DNA of 64,000 nt from VGSG01 sp040756375 (GCA_040756375.1 JBFLZC010000026.1:1-64000); one strand, 5' to 3'; positions 16,496 to 25,958 are shown, counted from the stretch's first letter. The notes: generated from the letters alone by a model not told the origin. Numbers and translations: made by a program.

Positions 16496-19132
16496 TCATG
16501 CCGCGTCCAAGACATCCCGCACGGTCTGTAAGAGCTTCGTGCAATCATACGGTTTGTCCACAAACCCCTTGGCCGCCATCTGGAACTGTTGCCCGTTTGT
16601 GTCGATCGAATAGCCGCTCGAAATGATGACTTTTGCCTGTGGATCGAGCTTCAGAATCTGTTCAAGACACTCCCCGCCGTCCATTTCGGGCATAATGAAG
16701 TCGAGTATTACCAATCCTATGTCTTGTTGTTGTTCTCGGTATAGCGTCAGAGCGCGCCTTCCATTCTCCGCAGTGAGTACCCTGTAACCGGATTCCTTGA
16801 GAATGCGCTCTCCCACATCTCGTACATACTCTTCATCATCCACTAAGAGGACGGTCTCTGTGCCAAGGACCGCCATTGTTTCCGCCGGTTTAGTATTCGA
16901 TATCTCGTCTCCGTTCATAGCGGGAAAGTAGACCTCGAAGATCGTACCTTCGCCGACTTTGCTTTGGCACGTAATAAACCCGCCATGAGATTGGACTATT
17001 CCTAATACCACCGCAAGACCAAGACCGGTTCCGCGACCACGCACTTTCGTTGTATAGAATGGCTCAAAAATACGATCCCGGACCGCCTTTTCCATACCAT
17101 GTCCTGTGTCTGAAACTCTTAGCAAGGCATATGTCTTCGCTTTGCATCCGACTTGTGTCTCGCAGCGTTGATCGTCCAGCTGGACACTTTCGGTTGAGAT
17201 TACAACCGTCCCTCCATCCGGCATTGCGTCTTTAGCATTGATGGCCAGGTTCAGCAGAACTTGCTGTATCTGGCCGGGGTCCGCGTTGACCTTATCCACA
17301 TCCCCATCGAGGAAGGTATGAATATTGATCGACTTGGGAAAGGTTCGGAGGAGCATCTTTACAGTTCCCTGTGCTTCCAAATTCAGGTCCACGGGACGAA
17401 GATCAGGTTCAGCCTTTCTACTGAAGGCCGTTAGCTGTTTTACCAAATCTGCTCCCCGCCTCGCGGCCTGCAATACCGTGTCCAGGTCTCCGTAATCAAT
17501 ATCGTCCTTACTCTTGCGCATCAGAAGGAGCTCGGTGAAACCCTGGATAACTGTGAGAATGTTGTTGAAATCATGAGCAACGCCCCCTGCCAATGTACCG
17601 ATTGCCTCCATCTTTTGGGCCTGATAGAGTTCCTGCTGCACTCGCTTCAGTTCTGTTATGTCCACAGCGACTCCTCTCATGCCCACGATCCTATTGTCTT
17701 TTATGATGGGTGCAGCATAGGTGACAATGGGGAACTGGTCGCCATTTTTCCGAAGAGCTTCGTACTGTTCACCGGAAACCGTCTCCCCTCGCAAAATCCT
17801 GCGAAAATTCGCGAGAACCCGACTCCGGTCTTCCGCTGAAACCGCCTCTGACACGACGAAGCCTTTGGCCAAGTCTTCCTCACTCACGCATCCCACGGCC
17901 AATCCGAAGCGATTGAGAAAGGTGAATTTGCCCGTTGCATCAGTCTCGAAGATAATTTGCGGGAGGAGCTCAGCCAGTTCCTTGAATCTGGCTTCGCTCT
18001 CCATGCAGTCTTTTTCCGCTTTGGCTCGTTCCATCATCTCCTTTCTGAGGTTAGCATTGGTCCTTACAAGCTGTGCGGTCCGTTCCTGCACCCGCGATTC
18101 CAGGCTATTGTGCGCATGTTGGAGCTCCATATACATTCTGTGCCGTTCACGGAACCCTCGGAAAATGAGGAAAAGCATCGCCGCAAAGACCGACGCCCAC
18201 AGCCCTAACAATCCGGCCCAAAGTATCCAAGAACGGCCTGTTAAGAATTGAGCGGCGGGTTCAACCCGAATCAAGGAGAGGCCGGTGTCGAGCAAGTATC
18301 TTTGCACTACCATCCACGAATTCGCGCTGCCGGCTTGCGAGAAGTGGTTCCCTTCTACAATTCGGACCCCTTCCGTGAGCTCAGGAGATGCTGCCAGAAT
18401 GGGGCCTATCTCTTTTCCGATCATTTCCTTCGGACCTGAAATCAAACTGCCTTTGAAATCAACAAATGCCGTGAAGTGGTCGTCGGTCTCCTGCAAGGGG
18501 AGTTCTATTTTGCTCTGCATCTTCTCCAAGTCCAACTCAGCCACCAGATATCCCTTTGGTTGATCCTTGTAGTCGAAGCGCCTGACCAGAAAAAGTCGAT
18601 AACGGTCCCCATGATTTGAGGCTATCAATGACCATTCCAGGGGGTATCTTTGCTTGATCGTCGTGAAGAGACTACTCGGAGCCCACCTCTTCATTCGAAA
18701 ATGGTGGGATTCAATTGTTACGCTATCTTCTTCCAGGTCGAAGAGAGCTATACCCACAAGACCGTATGGATAGCGTTCCGGTGCTATGCGTTGATGGCGA
18801 TCGAATTCGTCTGCCACCGCTGCCCGAGACACTGCAAGACCGTATTCCAGCGACATCCCGAGGGCCTTATTCTGGTAATAAGATCGCACAAATGGACTGC
18901 GTGCGAGTTCCTCCATAGTCCTGAGCTTGCTGCTCAACAGATCACTCACAATCGCGGCACGAGAATCGACTCTCTGAACCAGTGATTTCTTCTCGGCCTC
19001 AACCAAGAGACAGGAGGCAGAATATAGTCGTGCTAATGTGTAGACCGTGCCAATCACGAGACCTAAGAGTACCACACAGAGAATCCAAAATGATTTCAGG
19101 AACTCCTTCACGGCCATGGAACGCCTCTCCAA
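16496..19132 (-). CDS. Hybrid sensor histidine kinase with C-terminal receiver
   Basis: An 878-residue inner-membrane kinase. In order: a membrane helix near residues 12-33, a large periplasmic sensor region (about 34-300), a second helix near 302-325, a coiled coil, a PAS domain (about 380-500), the dimerisation/phosphoacceptor box with GGVAHDFNNILTVIQGF, an HATPase domain (INAKDAMPDGG; GTGLGLAVVLGIVQSHGG), and a C-terminal receiver with phosphoacceptor in LVILDFIMPEMDGG. The binding-protein gene 26 bases upstream probably supplies the ligand signal. No transcription factor is adjacent, so the output partner is unknown. Confidence 0.9.
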   Translation of the reverse strand: MERRSMAVKEFLKSFWILCVVLLGLVIGTVYTLARLYSASCLLVEAEKKSLVQRVDSRAAIVSDLLSSKLRTMEELARSPFVRSYYQNKALGMSLEYGLAVSRAAVADEFDRHQRIAPERYPYGLVGIALFDLEEDSVTIESHHFRMKRWAPSSLFTTIKQRYPLEWSLIASNHGDRYRLFLVRRFDYKDQPKGYLVAELDLEKMQSKIELPLQETDDHFTAFVDFKGSLISGPKEMIGKEIGPILAASPELTEGVRIVEGNHFSQAGSANSWMVVQRYLLDTGLSLIRVEPAAQFLTGRSWILWAGLLGLWASVFAAMLFLIFRGFRERHRMYMELQHAHNSLESRVQERTAQLVRTNANLRKEMMERAKAEKDCMESEARFKELAELLPQIIFETDATGKFTFLNRFGLAVGCVSEEDLAKGFVVSEAVSAEDRSRVLANFRRILRGETVSGEQYEALRKNGDQFPIVTYAAPIIKDNRIVGMRGVAVDITELKRVQQELYQAQKMEAIGTLAGGVAHDFNNILTVIQGFTELLLMRKSKDDIDYGDLDTVLQAARRGADLVKQLTAFSRKAEPDLRPVDLNLEAQGTVKMLLRTFPKSINIHTFLDGDVDKVNADPGQIQQVLLNLAINAKDAMPDGGTVVISTESVQLDDQRCETQVGCKAKTYALLRVSDTGHGMEKAVRDRIFEPFYTTKVRGRGTGLGLAVVLGIVQSHGGFITCQSKVGEGTIFEVYFPAMNGDEISNTKPAETMAVLGTETVLLVDDEEYVRDVGERILKESGYRVLTAENGRRALTLYREQQQDIGLVILDFIMPEMDGGECLEQILKLDPQAKVIISSGYSIDTNGQQFQMAAKGFVDKPYDCTKLLQTVRDVLDAA

Positions 19133-19158
19133 TAGTCATTAATTGCTGCCGGCATTCT

Positions 19159-20031
19159 TCATTCCTGAGCGGTAAGGGAGAAATAGCGATTAATAAGCGG
19201 ATAATACTTGCCAATCAGCTCTGAGAGCTTTCCACTCTGGTGCAATTTGGATAGAAACGAATCGAAGGACGCCTTCAGCTCAGGGGAATCCTTGGAAATG
19301 CCAAAACCCATGAACTGCTTCCTGGACACCGGGCCCAGGACTTTTACCTTGCCGGGAAACTTCCCCAGGGCTATCAAAGCGTCGGGAACGTCCAAAATGC
19401 AGAGCGGGGCATCACCCTGAATGACCACGGCCGCAAGATCGTTGAGGCCTATGTTGTCTTTGTACAACGGCTTTGTATCTTTGATATTGTACAAAGCAGG
19501 ATCAACACATGTGTTCCGGATCCCCATCACCTCTTTTCCGGCGAGAAGCTCCTTGGTAGCCGCCACATCTTTCTCGATCTCTCCGCTAGGATGGATAGGT
19601 CTTAGTTCCGAAGTTGCTTTCGTCAGTACCCATATTGCTGTGGGAAAATATGAACGGGAATAGTCAATCACTTTGGCACGCCACGGCAGGAAAGTCAGCC
19701 CGTTTCCGATGATGTCTCCCTTCACCGGCGATTCACCAAGGATATCCACATCATCTCCGTTGGGGAGCACCCTTTTCCCTGACAAATCGGTGATCACGGT
19801 CGCCCATGAACTCGGTACGTATACGTATTTCACCCCTATCTCTTTCGCGTACAGTTTGATTATCTCCACATCGAGTCCGCCCCCGTCGCCCGTAACGAAA
19901 TTAGCATAGGGGACACCTAAGTGCCTGATCGCACCTGATTCCTTGATCTGCTTCAGATCTGCTGCAGCGTACGAAAAGGTTAGGGAAGAGAGCAGTACTA
20001 TAAGACCTATCCTTACAAATCCTCCCAGCAT
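19159..20031 (-). CDS. Family 3 periplasmic solute-binding protein, likely a sensor partner
   Basis: A 290-residue exported protein: signal peptide about residues 1-24 (ending AAA), then the type 2 binding-protein fold typical of SBP family 3 (GAIRHLGVPYANFVTGDGGGLDVEIIKLYAKEIG; VDILGESPVKGD; GDAPLCILDVPDALIAL; LHQSGKLSELIGKYYP). Family members bind amino acids or small organic anions. No ABC permease or ATPase gene is nearby. The histidine kinase follows after 26 bases, so I infer ligand sensing rather than transport. Confidence 0.85.
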   Translation of the reverse strand: MLGGFVRIGLIVLLSSLTFSYAAADLKQIKESGAIRHLGVPYANFVTGDGGGLDVEIIKLYAKEIGVKYVYVPSSWATVITDLSGKRVLPNGDDVDILGESPVKGDIIGNGLTFLPWRAKVIDYSRSYFPTAIWVLTKATSELRPIHPSGEIEKDVAATKELLAGKEVMGIRNTCVDPALYNIKDTKPLYKDNIGLNDLAAVVIQGDAPLCILDVPDALIALGKFPGKVKVLGPVSRKQFMGFGISKDSPELKASFDSFLSKLHQSGKLSELIGKYYPLINRYFSLTAQE

Positions 20032-20907
20032 TAGTCTTTTCCCCCTGTTATCAAGTAATTCCGGCTTAGCTGAGATTCAGGCACGACGCCTGGACAAGAA
20101 ACAATCACTAATGCACAACAACATTTGGCCGGAGATATGGAACATAGTCGCACCTCGACACTGAGGTTTTAGCCCAAGTTCTAAAGCCACAGAATGTGAG
20201 TGTCACAGCATCCGCGCCGGGGAGCGTTTAAGCAATTTAGACGGCGTGCTCGCCCGGATGTTGCATTCTCCCCTGTTGCCCCTAATCATACGACCCCGAC
20301 ATCCTCAATGTCGACAGGGCCAGTGTGCCTAGATCAACCAGTGAAACTGTCGCAAGTAGATGCATTTCCCGTGCCAAAAGGTCACAAGAGGGGCCACCGG
20401 AAGCAACTATTGGTTATGCCAATTTTTAACCCATGAATTTCGACGCGGACAGCACACCTCTCGCGCAACACGGAGTCATGGCGCGTCTTAACACAAGACA
20501 CGAGACCGCCTGCATGTCCAAGAATCCTCATCGGCCACCCCTTTACCCAGTGTCTGCCCCCTGAGTGCGGGAACAGGATGAATCCACAGATTGCGCAGAT
20601 GTTACAGATGTCGATTACCCCCTGAATAGGGGAACAGGATTCAACCAGATTTCGGGCGACCATAGCTCTTGCTGGGAATCGGGCAAAAAATCCTTTCAGG
20701 ACACGAGGCTCCAAGCTATTATGCCAACATTGCATGTTGCTCCGCAGCTACGAATCGTCCGTACTTTGGTGCGGATACGCGAGAAGCACAACCACTCCGA
20801 GGGGGGCTAAGGACTTCTCGTGTGATAACCATGGTAGGAGAAGGAGAAGTCCCCAAGAGAGCTCATTATGGAACGATGCGTAACCCAAGGGGCATGAGGA
20901 GGGGCAC
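20032..20907. other. Long intergenic region with short repeats
   Basis: No gene supported. Near 20553-20655 two related stretches repeat at a spacing of about 65 bases (cccctgagtgcgggaacagg and ccccctgaataggggaacag). Phrases such as cacagattgcgcagat are typical of non-coding repeats in deltaproteobacteria. A minus-strand frame at 20382-20735 covers these repeats and I do not believe it. The last 15 bases carry the ribosome-binding site of the next gene. Confidence 0.55.
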
Positions 20908-21741
20908 ATGGACCGAACAAAGCGCAGGTATCCGATCGTTTCCTTTTTGTTGTCGATCCCTTTCACCGGATTGGGCCACGTCTACAATGGAAACTTGCGT
21001 GAAGGAATCCTGTTCTTCGTTGGATTCTGGTTTTTCTTCTTTGCACTGGCATTGAGCGGCATCCTCTCGAGTCTGCCGGGCCTGATTGCTTTCATCGCCG
21101 CAGTAATGATCTGCAATATCCTTATCGCGGTACATTCCGCGATTGAAGCCGCCCGTTTGAAGGTAGCCGATTTGAAATGGTACAATAAATGGTATGTTTA
21201 TGTCGCCGTTTTGGTAGCTTTCAATCTCGCATCGGAGCCGATCGCTCTCTACGCTCAGCATAACCTGGTAGGCGCGAGGGCCTTCAAGATGTCGAGCAAT
21301 TCCATGTCCCCTACTCTGAAAGCGGGCGATCATTTTCTCGTAAAGCTGGAACGGTATCAAGATCGACTCCCCGCAAGAGGCGAGATTGTCATATTCCCTT
21401 ATCCGGAAGACAGATCGAAGACGTTTACGCATCGCATCATAGGCCTCCCAGGCGAGCAGATCCAAATCAAGGACAAGGTTGTTTTCATCAATGGAGAGCC
21501 GTTGAAAGACAAATGGGGGCATCATCTGGACACGGTCGCACGTGCACATGATTATAGCCCGAGAGACAATCTTGGCCCTATCAATATCCCCGATGGTGCC
21601 GTATTGGTCTTGGGTGACAACAGAGACTATTCCGCTGATAGCCGTTTTTGGGGTTTTGTCGAAATCAAGGAAATCAAAGGAAGAGCCCTGTACATTTATT
21701 GGTCCGAAGACCGAAGCAGGATCGGTAATCAACTCAATTGA
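20908..21741 (+). CDS. Signal peptidase I-like protease with extra N-terminal membrane domain
   Basis: A 277-residue protein behind GAGGAGGGG. Residues 1-120 hold a GLGHVYNG motif and three or four membrane helices, absent from standard LepB. The S26 peptidase domain follows: SNSMSPTL (nucleophile Ser132), RGEIVIFPYP, FTHRIIGLPGE and the box E motif GDNRDYSADSRFWG. At the position of the general base, where bacterial type I enzymes have Lys (xxKRxxGLPGD), this protein has His175. A Ser/His arrangement is known in ER-type/SipW signal peptidases. It may be a specialised peptidase or have a shifted active site. Confidence 0.85.
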   Translation: MDRTKRRYPIVSFLLSIPFTGLGHVYNGNLREGILFFVGFWFFFFALALSGILSSLPGLIAFIAAVMICNILIAVHSAIEAARLKVADLKWYNKWYVYVAVLVAFNLASEPIALYAQHNLVGARAFKMSSNSMSPTLKAGDHFLVKLERYQDRLPARGEIVIFPYPEDRSKTFTHRIIGLPGEQIQIKDKVVFINGEPLKDKWGHHLDTVARAHDYSPRDNLGPINIPDGAVLVLGDNRDYSADSRFWGFVEIKEIKGRALYIYWSEDRSRIGNQLN

Positions 21742-21954
21742 GAAAGATATCATTCGTGGGCTCGTCCGACGAGCCCTTTCCCAACTCGTTGAAACGTGTG
21801 AGCTGTTCTCGGTACAACGGAGCCCCCCAACCCCTTGAATTTACTTGACCGCTTGGCGCAGCCGGAGTTATATGGATAAAGTTCATCCGTTTCTTTCCAA
21901 TGGGTCACCGAGCCCCATTCCACAATCCCGTGATCAGACAATCGTGAGGGAGTC

Positions 21955-23052
21955 ATGGACGCTCCGAAAGTCACGATCAAAGCCCACGAAGCCCTTGCAG
22001 ACATCCGAGCACACATGACGGATGCTGCTCTTATGGAAAAATACGGGATTTCGGAGAAAGGCCTCCAAAGCCTTTTCGGCAAGCTGGTTGGTGCGGGGTT
22101 ACTAGCGCAGGCTGAATTGGATAACAGAACCGATTCCGCGGAAAAAGCAGTTGATACTGCCGAGAAAGACCCTTTCGAACTGGTTCGGGGGAGAACATTA
22201 CTAGCACGTGCGTTGCTGGCGGTCGTTGCGAGCATCGTGTTGAGCCTCCTCCTCCTGCCCTCGGAGCTAATCCATGAATCAATGACCCTGCAAAACATTG
22301 TGTTCCTGGCGCTTTTCAATTGCGTCCTCCTACTGCTCGTCATTCGATTGCTTTCTCGTGCGAAGTTGGCTCCGACGGAGGTCATAGGGAACTATCCATC
22401 TTGGGCGATGGTAGGGCGAAATGCACTCTTGGCTTTTCCGTTGGTCGGAGTCGCAATTGCGGCAACCTACCTCCTCTACCTCCCGCTCTCCTATTTCTCA
22501 CCCCGCTTCGTGGAATGGTGGATCCTTGAGCTGCCTCCGTTCATTGTCTGGAAGACTGATTCGGGGTCTATTTCGGGGAACTTGTTGGGCTTCTTGTGTG
22601 TGGTATTGATTGCTCCGATAGTCGAAGAATTCTTCTTTCGCGGCCTCTTGTTGACGAGATGGTCCGTCAAGTGGAACGTGCCGTGGGCCATTTTCGCATC
22701 TTCAGCGCTTTTTGCCCTGGGCCATCCGGACGTTATCGGAGCCTTCTTCTTTGGCTATGTCATGTGTGCGCTCTACATTCAGACAAAGTCACTTCTCATT
22801 CCTATTGCTCTTCACATGACGAACAACGGCATGGTGTGGATTGTCGCGGGAGTTGCGATGCTCGTTGAAGACACCAACTCAGGGGCCACACTCGCCCAAT
22901 TCCAGTCGGAATGGTGGGTTGGGTTGGTGGCGGGCGTTGTCGTCATGCCGTGGGTGATAATTTTCGTAAAGCGCCATATGCCGACCGCAACCTGGCGTGT
23001 CCCATACTTCACCCTGCGTGAAGGCCAAGCGCTCGGCGCAAGAGCGGCTTGA
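21955..23052 (+). CDS. CPBP intramembrane metalloprotease with N-terminal helical module
   Basis: A 365-residue membrane protein behind GAGGGAG. Residues 1-58 form a soluble helical module (ADIRAHMTDAALMEKYGISEKGLQSLFGKLVGAG) resembling a small HTH-like domain. Several membrane helices follow. The CPBP (Abi, CAAX protease-like) motifs are E-E-F-F-F-R in APIVEEFFFRGLL, a His in ALGHPDVIGAFFFGYV, and His/Asn in ALHMTNN. These residues bind zinc in Rce1-type proteases. Substrate unknown. The stop codon falls at the very edge of a dispersed repeat. Confidence 0.85.
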   Translation: MDAPKVTIKAHEALADIRAHMTDAALMEKYGISEKGLQSLFGKLVGAGLLAQAELDNRTDSAEKAVDTAEKDPFELVRGRTLLARALLAVVASIVLSLLLLPSELIHESMTLQNIVFLALFNCVLLLLVIRLLSRAKLAPTEVIGNYPSWAMVGRNALLAFPLVGVAIAATYLLYLPLSYFSPRFVEWWILELPPFIVWKTDSGSISGNLLGFLCVVLIAPIVEEFFFRGLLLTRWSVKWNVPWAIFASSALFALGHPDVIGAFFFGYVMCALYIQTKSLLIPIALHMTNNGMVWIVAGVAMLVEDTNSGATLAQFQSEWWVGLVAGVVVMPWVIIFVKRHMPTATWRVPYFTLREGQALGARAA

Positions 23053-23172
23053 TACCGCTTCGCTTTCAGAGAGGTAAGAATCAGGGAGGACCTTCTTGTA
23101 ACCCCGCGAGGCGCGGGGCTCCCCGACCCCCTCCCCAAGAACTTCCACCATTTCTTGGAATGCTCATTTCCC
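23053..23172. repeat. Dispersed repeat (copy 2)
   Basis: Starts one base after the CPBP gene stop with taccgcttcgctttcagaga, then tcagggaggaccttcttgta, a hairpin gaggcgcggggctccccg and ccccaagaacttccaccatt. It matches 8673-8790 nearly base for base except for the hairpin loop. Core pieces also occur at 10453-10481 and, degenerate, at 41203-41230. Location at gene ends suggests a REP/terminator-like role. Confidence 0.75.
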
Positions 23173-23200
23173 CGATCTTGCCTCTTTGAATGCGCGTTCC

Positions 23201-23732
23201 GATGAAAGCTACCGGCACAAGGCACGCGTGATCGGGTCTACGTATGGCGTGGTTTGGAGGGGAGATCATAGGCGTTAAGATAACGCTCAACCTATTCTCT
23301 GAATTGTGGTGTCCCGCAGGGACATCCAGATAGTAGCCCGGCAATTCATTGCCGGGTGAGGTGAACTGTCAACGAATAACATCTCTGAGTCCCAGAGGGA
23401 CGGCAGAGCTTTTCAGGAACGCAGACCCTATCCACCGATATTATCCTGGTTTTCTGTCGTCCCCCTGGGACTCTCAAAATCGGGGATGTTGGAGGCGGAT
23501 TTACCCGGCGATGAATCGCCGGGCTACTTTCTATGGCCCCTCTGGGGCCCGCAAGGCCAAGTAGAGTGAACTTATTTTAACGCCTATGGGAGGGGAGATG
23601 AGTCTCCCCTCCAAGTTATTGCGCAACGATGCGCTCCTGCTACCGATCTCCGAGGCGAAGCCCCGGAGTGCTCGCCGGAGCCGGGGGCTTTCATGATTCG
23701 TTGTAGCTCTCTAGCTATGGCAGTTGGTATTG
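23201..23732. repeat. Two-part dispersed repeat interrupted by a MITE-like insertion
   Basis: The left part (gatgaaagctaccggcacaa...ctacgtatgg...ggtttggagg, about 23201-23260) and right part (ctccgaggcgaagcc...ggggctttcatgattcgttg...agctatgg, about 23647-23732) both recur in the same order at 60761-60953. The material between the two parts here is mostly the 322-bp insertion described next. No gene is present from 23053 to 23792. Confidence 0.65.
23267..23588. mobile_element. MITE-like insertion with 17-bp terminal inverted repeats
   Basis: The left end CATAGGCGTTAAGATAA and right end TTATTTTAACGCCTATG are inverted repeats matching at 16 of 17 positions. The element is flanked by perfect 11-bp direct repeats GGAGGGGAGAT (23256-23266 and 23589-23599), as expected of a target-site duplication. 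The 322-bp inside has no transposase frame but several short palindromes (gtcccgcagggac; ggcaattcattgcc; ggcgatgaatcgcc). It looks like a non-autonomous element moved by a transposase encoded elsewhere. Confidence 0.7.
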
Positions 23733-23792
23733 GATCAGTGGCGGTTGTGTGGCTAGGGACTTTTGGCTGGAAGGGCGCGCATCACGATTCGT

Positions 23793-25958
23793 TCAGGCCG
23801 GGCCACCGGTAAGAATGCCGAATTCTCTCAAATATCGATACAAAGAGTCGCGAGCAATCCCCAGGAGTTTTGCCGCCTCCTTCTTGTTTCCGCTGCATCT
23901 CTCTAGGGCATCTAAACACATGGAACGGGTGATCTCGTCGGTCACGTCTCGCAAGGTTCTGCCACCAAAGTCGATTGTCATGGCCTGATCCTGTTTTTCT
24001 CCCGCGAACGTCGGCAACGCGACGTCAAAGCGCTTCCCGTCCCAAAGTATCAAAGTCCTTTCCAGCACGTTGCGCAGCTCTCGCACATTCCCTGGCCAAT
24101 CGTAGCGAATCAAGGCAGCCATCGTAGACTCGTTCGGGTGGGGGACCGAACAGAGTTGCATTTCAGTAGTCAGCGAAGTGAGGATTTCGTTCACCAGGAC
24201 GGGGATGTCCTCCAGCCTTTCTCGGAGCGGAGGCACGTTTAATCCAATTACATTCAGCCTGTAAAAGAGATCGCTCCTGAACCGCCCTTCTTCCACTTCT
24301 CTTTCCAGGTCGCGGTTCGTGGCGGCAATGAGTCGCACATTCACCGAGGTTTCCTTTTCACCGCCCACACGCGTAAATCTTTTCGTATCCAAGAATGTAA
24401 GGATCTTCGATTGCACCGCAAGAGAAAGTTCTCCGATTTCGTTTAACAGGAGTGTCCCGCCTTCGGCCAGCTCCAACACTCCTCGTTTTCGGCCCACAGA
24501 ACCGGTGAAAGCTCCTTTCTCGTGACCGAAAAGTTCCGATTCGGCGAGATGGGGCGCGATCGCAGCGCAATTAAGCACAAAATACGGCCCCCCAGCCCGC
24601 TCCGACTTGTTGTGGATGTACCGGGCCAGCCAGTCCTTCCCACAGCCACTTTCGCCCAGGAGCAGCACCGTGGAATCTCTCTGCGCGACTAGAGTGGCCT
24701 GCCTGAGCGTAGACTGCATTGCCTTTGACGGATACATAGGCTGTGAGGCAACAGTTTCGGATACTTGAAGCCGTTTTCTCTCGGTAACATCACGAGTGAT
24801 CCAGAAGATACCCACAACTTCTCCGGCCGAGTCCCGCAGAGGCGTCACGCTATAGCTGAGCGTTACAGGGGTTCCATGTATCAAAACAGTTCTTTCGCCT
24901 TCCACACTTTCGCCTTGTAACACCCGGTGGTCGATTTCGGCAGCGAATTCTCCGAATTCTTTCCCGAACAAGTCGCGGACTGCTCGACCGACGATTTCGT
25001 CGGCAGCCCGGCCCACGAGCGACTCAAAAGCTGGGTTGACCTGGATATATTTTCTTTCGCGATCTTTGACAAAGATGTGATCCGTCGCACGCATGAAAAT
25101 TGCTCGAAAACGTTCTTCGCTTTCACGAAGGGCTTCTTCGGCTTGCTTGCGAGATGAGATGTCCAGAAAAGTCCCTGACAGGCGCACAGGTTCGCCCCTC
25201 GTGTCCCGTTGAACAACGCGAGCCCTGCTCAGGACCCATTTCCATTCGTCGGACTTCGTTCGTAGGCGGTATTCGGCTTCATAAAAGGGAGTCTCGCCTT
25301 TCAGGTGCGCATCGAGCGCGGCAGTGACACGATCCGCGTCGTCCGGATGGACCAGATCCATGTAATCGCGAAAATGTTGTAATTCGCTTGGCGAGAAACC
25401 GAGGACTCTTTCTGCCTTCTGGCCCACAACACCCTCATTTGTCTTCAGATTTCTTTCCCACGGTACCAGATCCGCCCCGTTCAGGGCCAGCTCGAGCCTT
25501 TCCTGGGCGTCCAAGAGTGACTTCAAGGCCGCCTGGGAAGCCTCGGTTGCGTCCTTGCATTGCTTCAAGATCTTATGACGCTCAATAGCGTAATTGAGGG
25601 ACCGCACAAGGAGATGATAATCCCAGCGATCCTTGCAGAGATAATCTTGAGCGCCCTTTGTGACAGCTTCAATTGCGACGGCTTCGTCGTCGAGTCCGGA
25701 CATCACCACAATGGGAATGCTCGAGCAAAAGCTCCGCATTTCCATAAAAGTGTCAAGCCCTTGGCTGTCGGGCAAACCCAAATCAAGGAGAAGGACGTGG
25801 AACGCCTCTTGCTCAAGGATGCGCTTGGCTTCTCCCAGAGTTTCCACTGAAGATATGTCGAATTTCGTGGAATCTTTCGCACAAAGTTCATCCCTGAGAC
25901 GAAGCACATCCACCGGGTTGTCTTCGACCGCCAGAATGTTTACTGTTTCTGAGTTCAT
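23793..25958 (-). CDS. Sigma-54 activator with receiver and two PAS domains
   Basis: A 721-residue protein. Order: receiver domain (acidic pocket VEDNPVD; phosphoacceptor Asp59 in LLLDLGLPDSQG), PAS (about 150-275), PAS (about 280-395), AAA+ sigma-54 interaction domain, and a Fis-type HTH ending GNKKEAAKLLGIARDSLYRYLREF. In the ATPase, Walker A is GESGCGKD, the sigma-54 contact loop reads GAFTGS instead of GAFTGA, and Walker B reads LLLNEIGE where Asp-Glu is usual. It overlaps the upstream receiver gene by four bases (ATGA), so the signalling genes form one operon. Target promoters are not known. Confidence 0.9.
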   Translation of the reverse strand: MNSETVNILAVEDNPVDVLRLRDELCAKDSTKFDISSVETLGEAKRILEQEAFHVLLLDLGLPDSQGLDTFMEMRSFCSSIPIVVMSGLDDEAVAIEAVTKGAQDYLCKDRWDYHLLVRSLNYAIERHKILKQCKDATEASQAALKSLLDAQERLELALNGADLVPWERNLKTNEGVVGQKAERVLGFSPSELQHFRDYMDLVHPDDADRVTAALDAHLKGETPFYEAEYRLRTKSDEWKWVLSRARVVQRDTRGEPVRLSGTFLDISSRKQAEEALRESEERFRAIFMRATDHIFVKDRERKYIQVNPAFESLVGRAADEIVGRAVRDLFGKEFGEFAAEIDHRVLQGESVEGERTVLIHGTPVTLSYSVTPLRDSAGEVVGIFWITRDVTERKRLQVSETVASQPMYPSKAMQSTLRQATLVAQRDSTVLLLGESGCGKDWLARYIHNKSERAGGPYFVLNCAAIAPHLAESELFGHEKGAFTGSVGRKRGVLELAEGGTLLLNEIGELSLAVQSKILTFLDTKRFTRVGGEKETSVNVRLIAATNRDLEREVEEGRFRSDLFYRLNVIGLNVPPLRERLEDIPVLVNEILTSLTTEMQLCSVPHPNESTMAALIRYDWPGNVRELRNVLERTLILWDGKRFDVALPTFAGEKQDQAMTIDFGGRTLRDVTDEITRSMCLDALERCSGNKKEAAKLLGIARDSLYRYLREFGILTGGPA

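Noticed and set aside
20382..20735. Minus-strand 117-aa frame
   Set aside because: It runs through short non-coding repeats and shows no protein-like features.
20866..21753. Minus-strand 295-aa frame
   Set aside because: It is antisense to the well-supported signal peptidase gene and has no domain or ribosome-binding signal.
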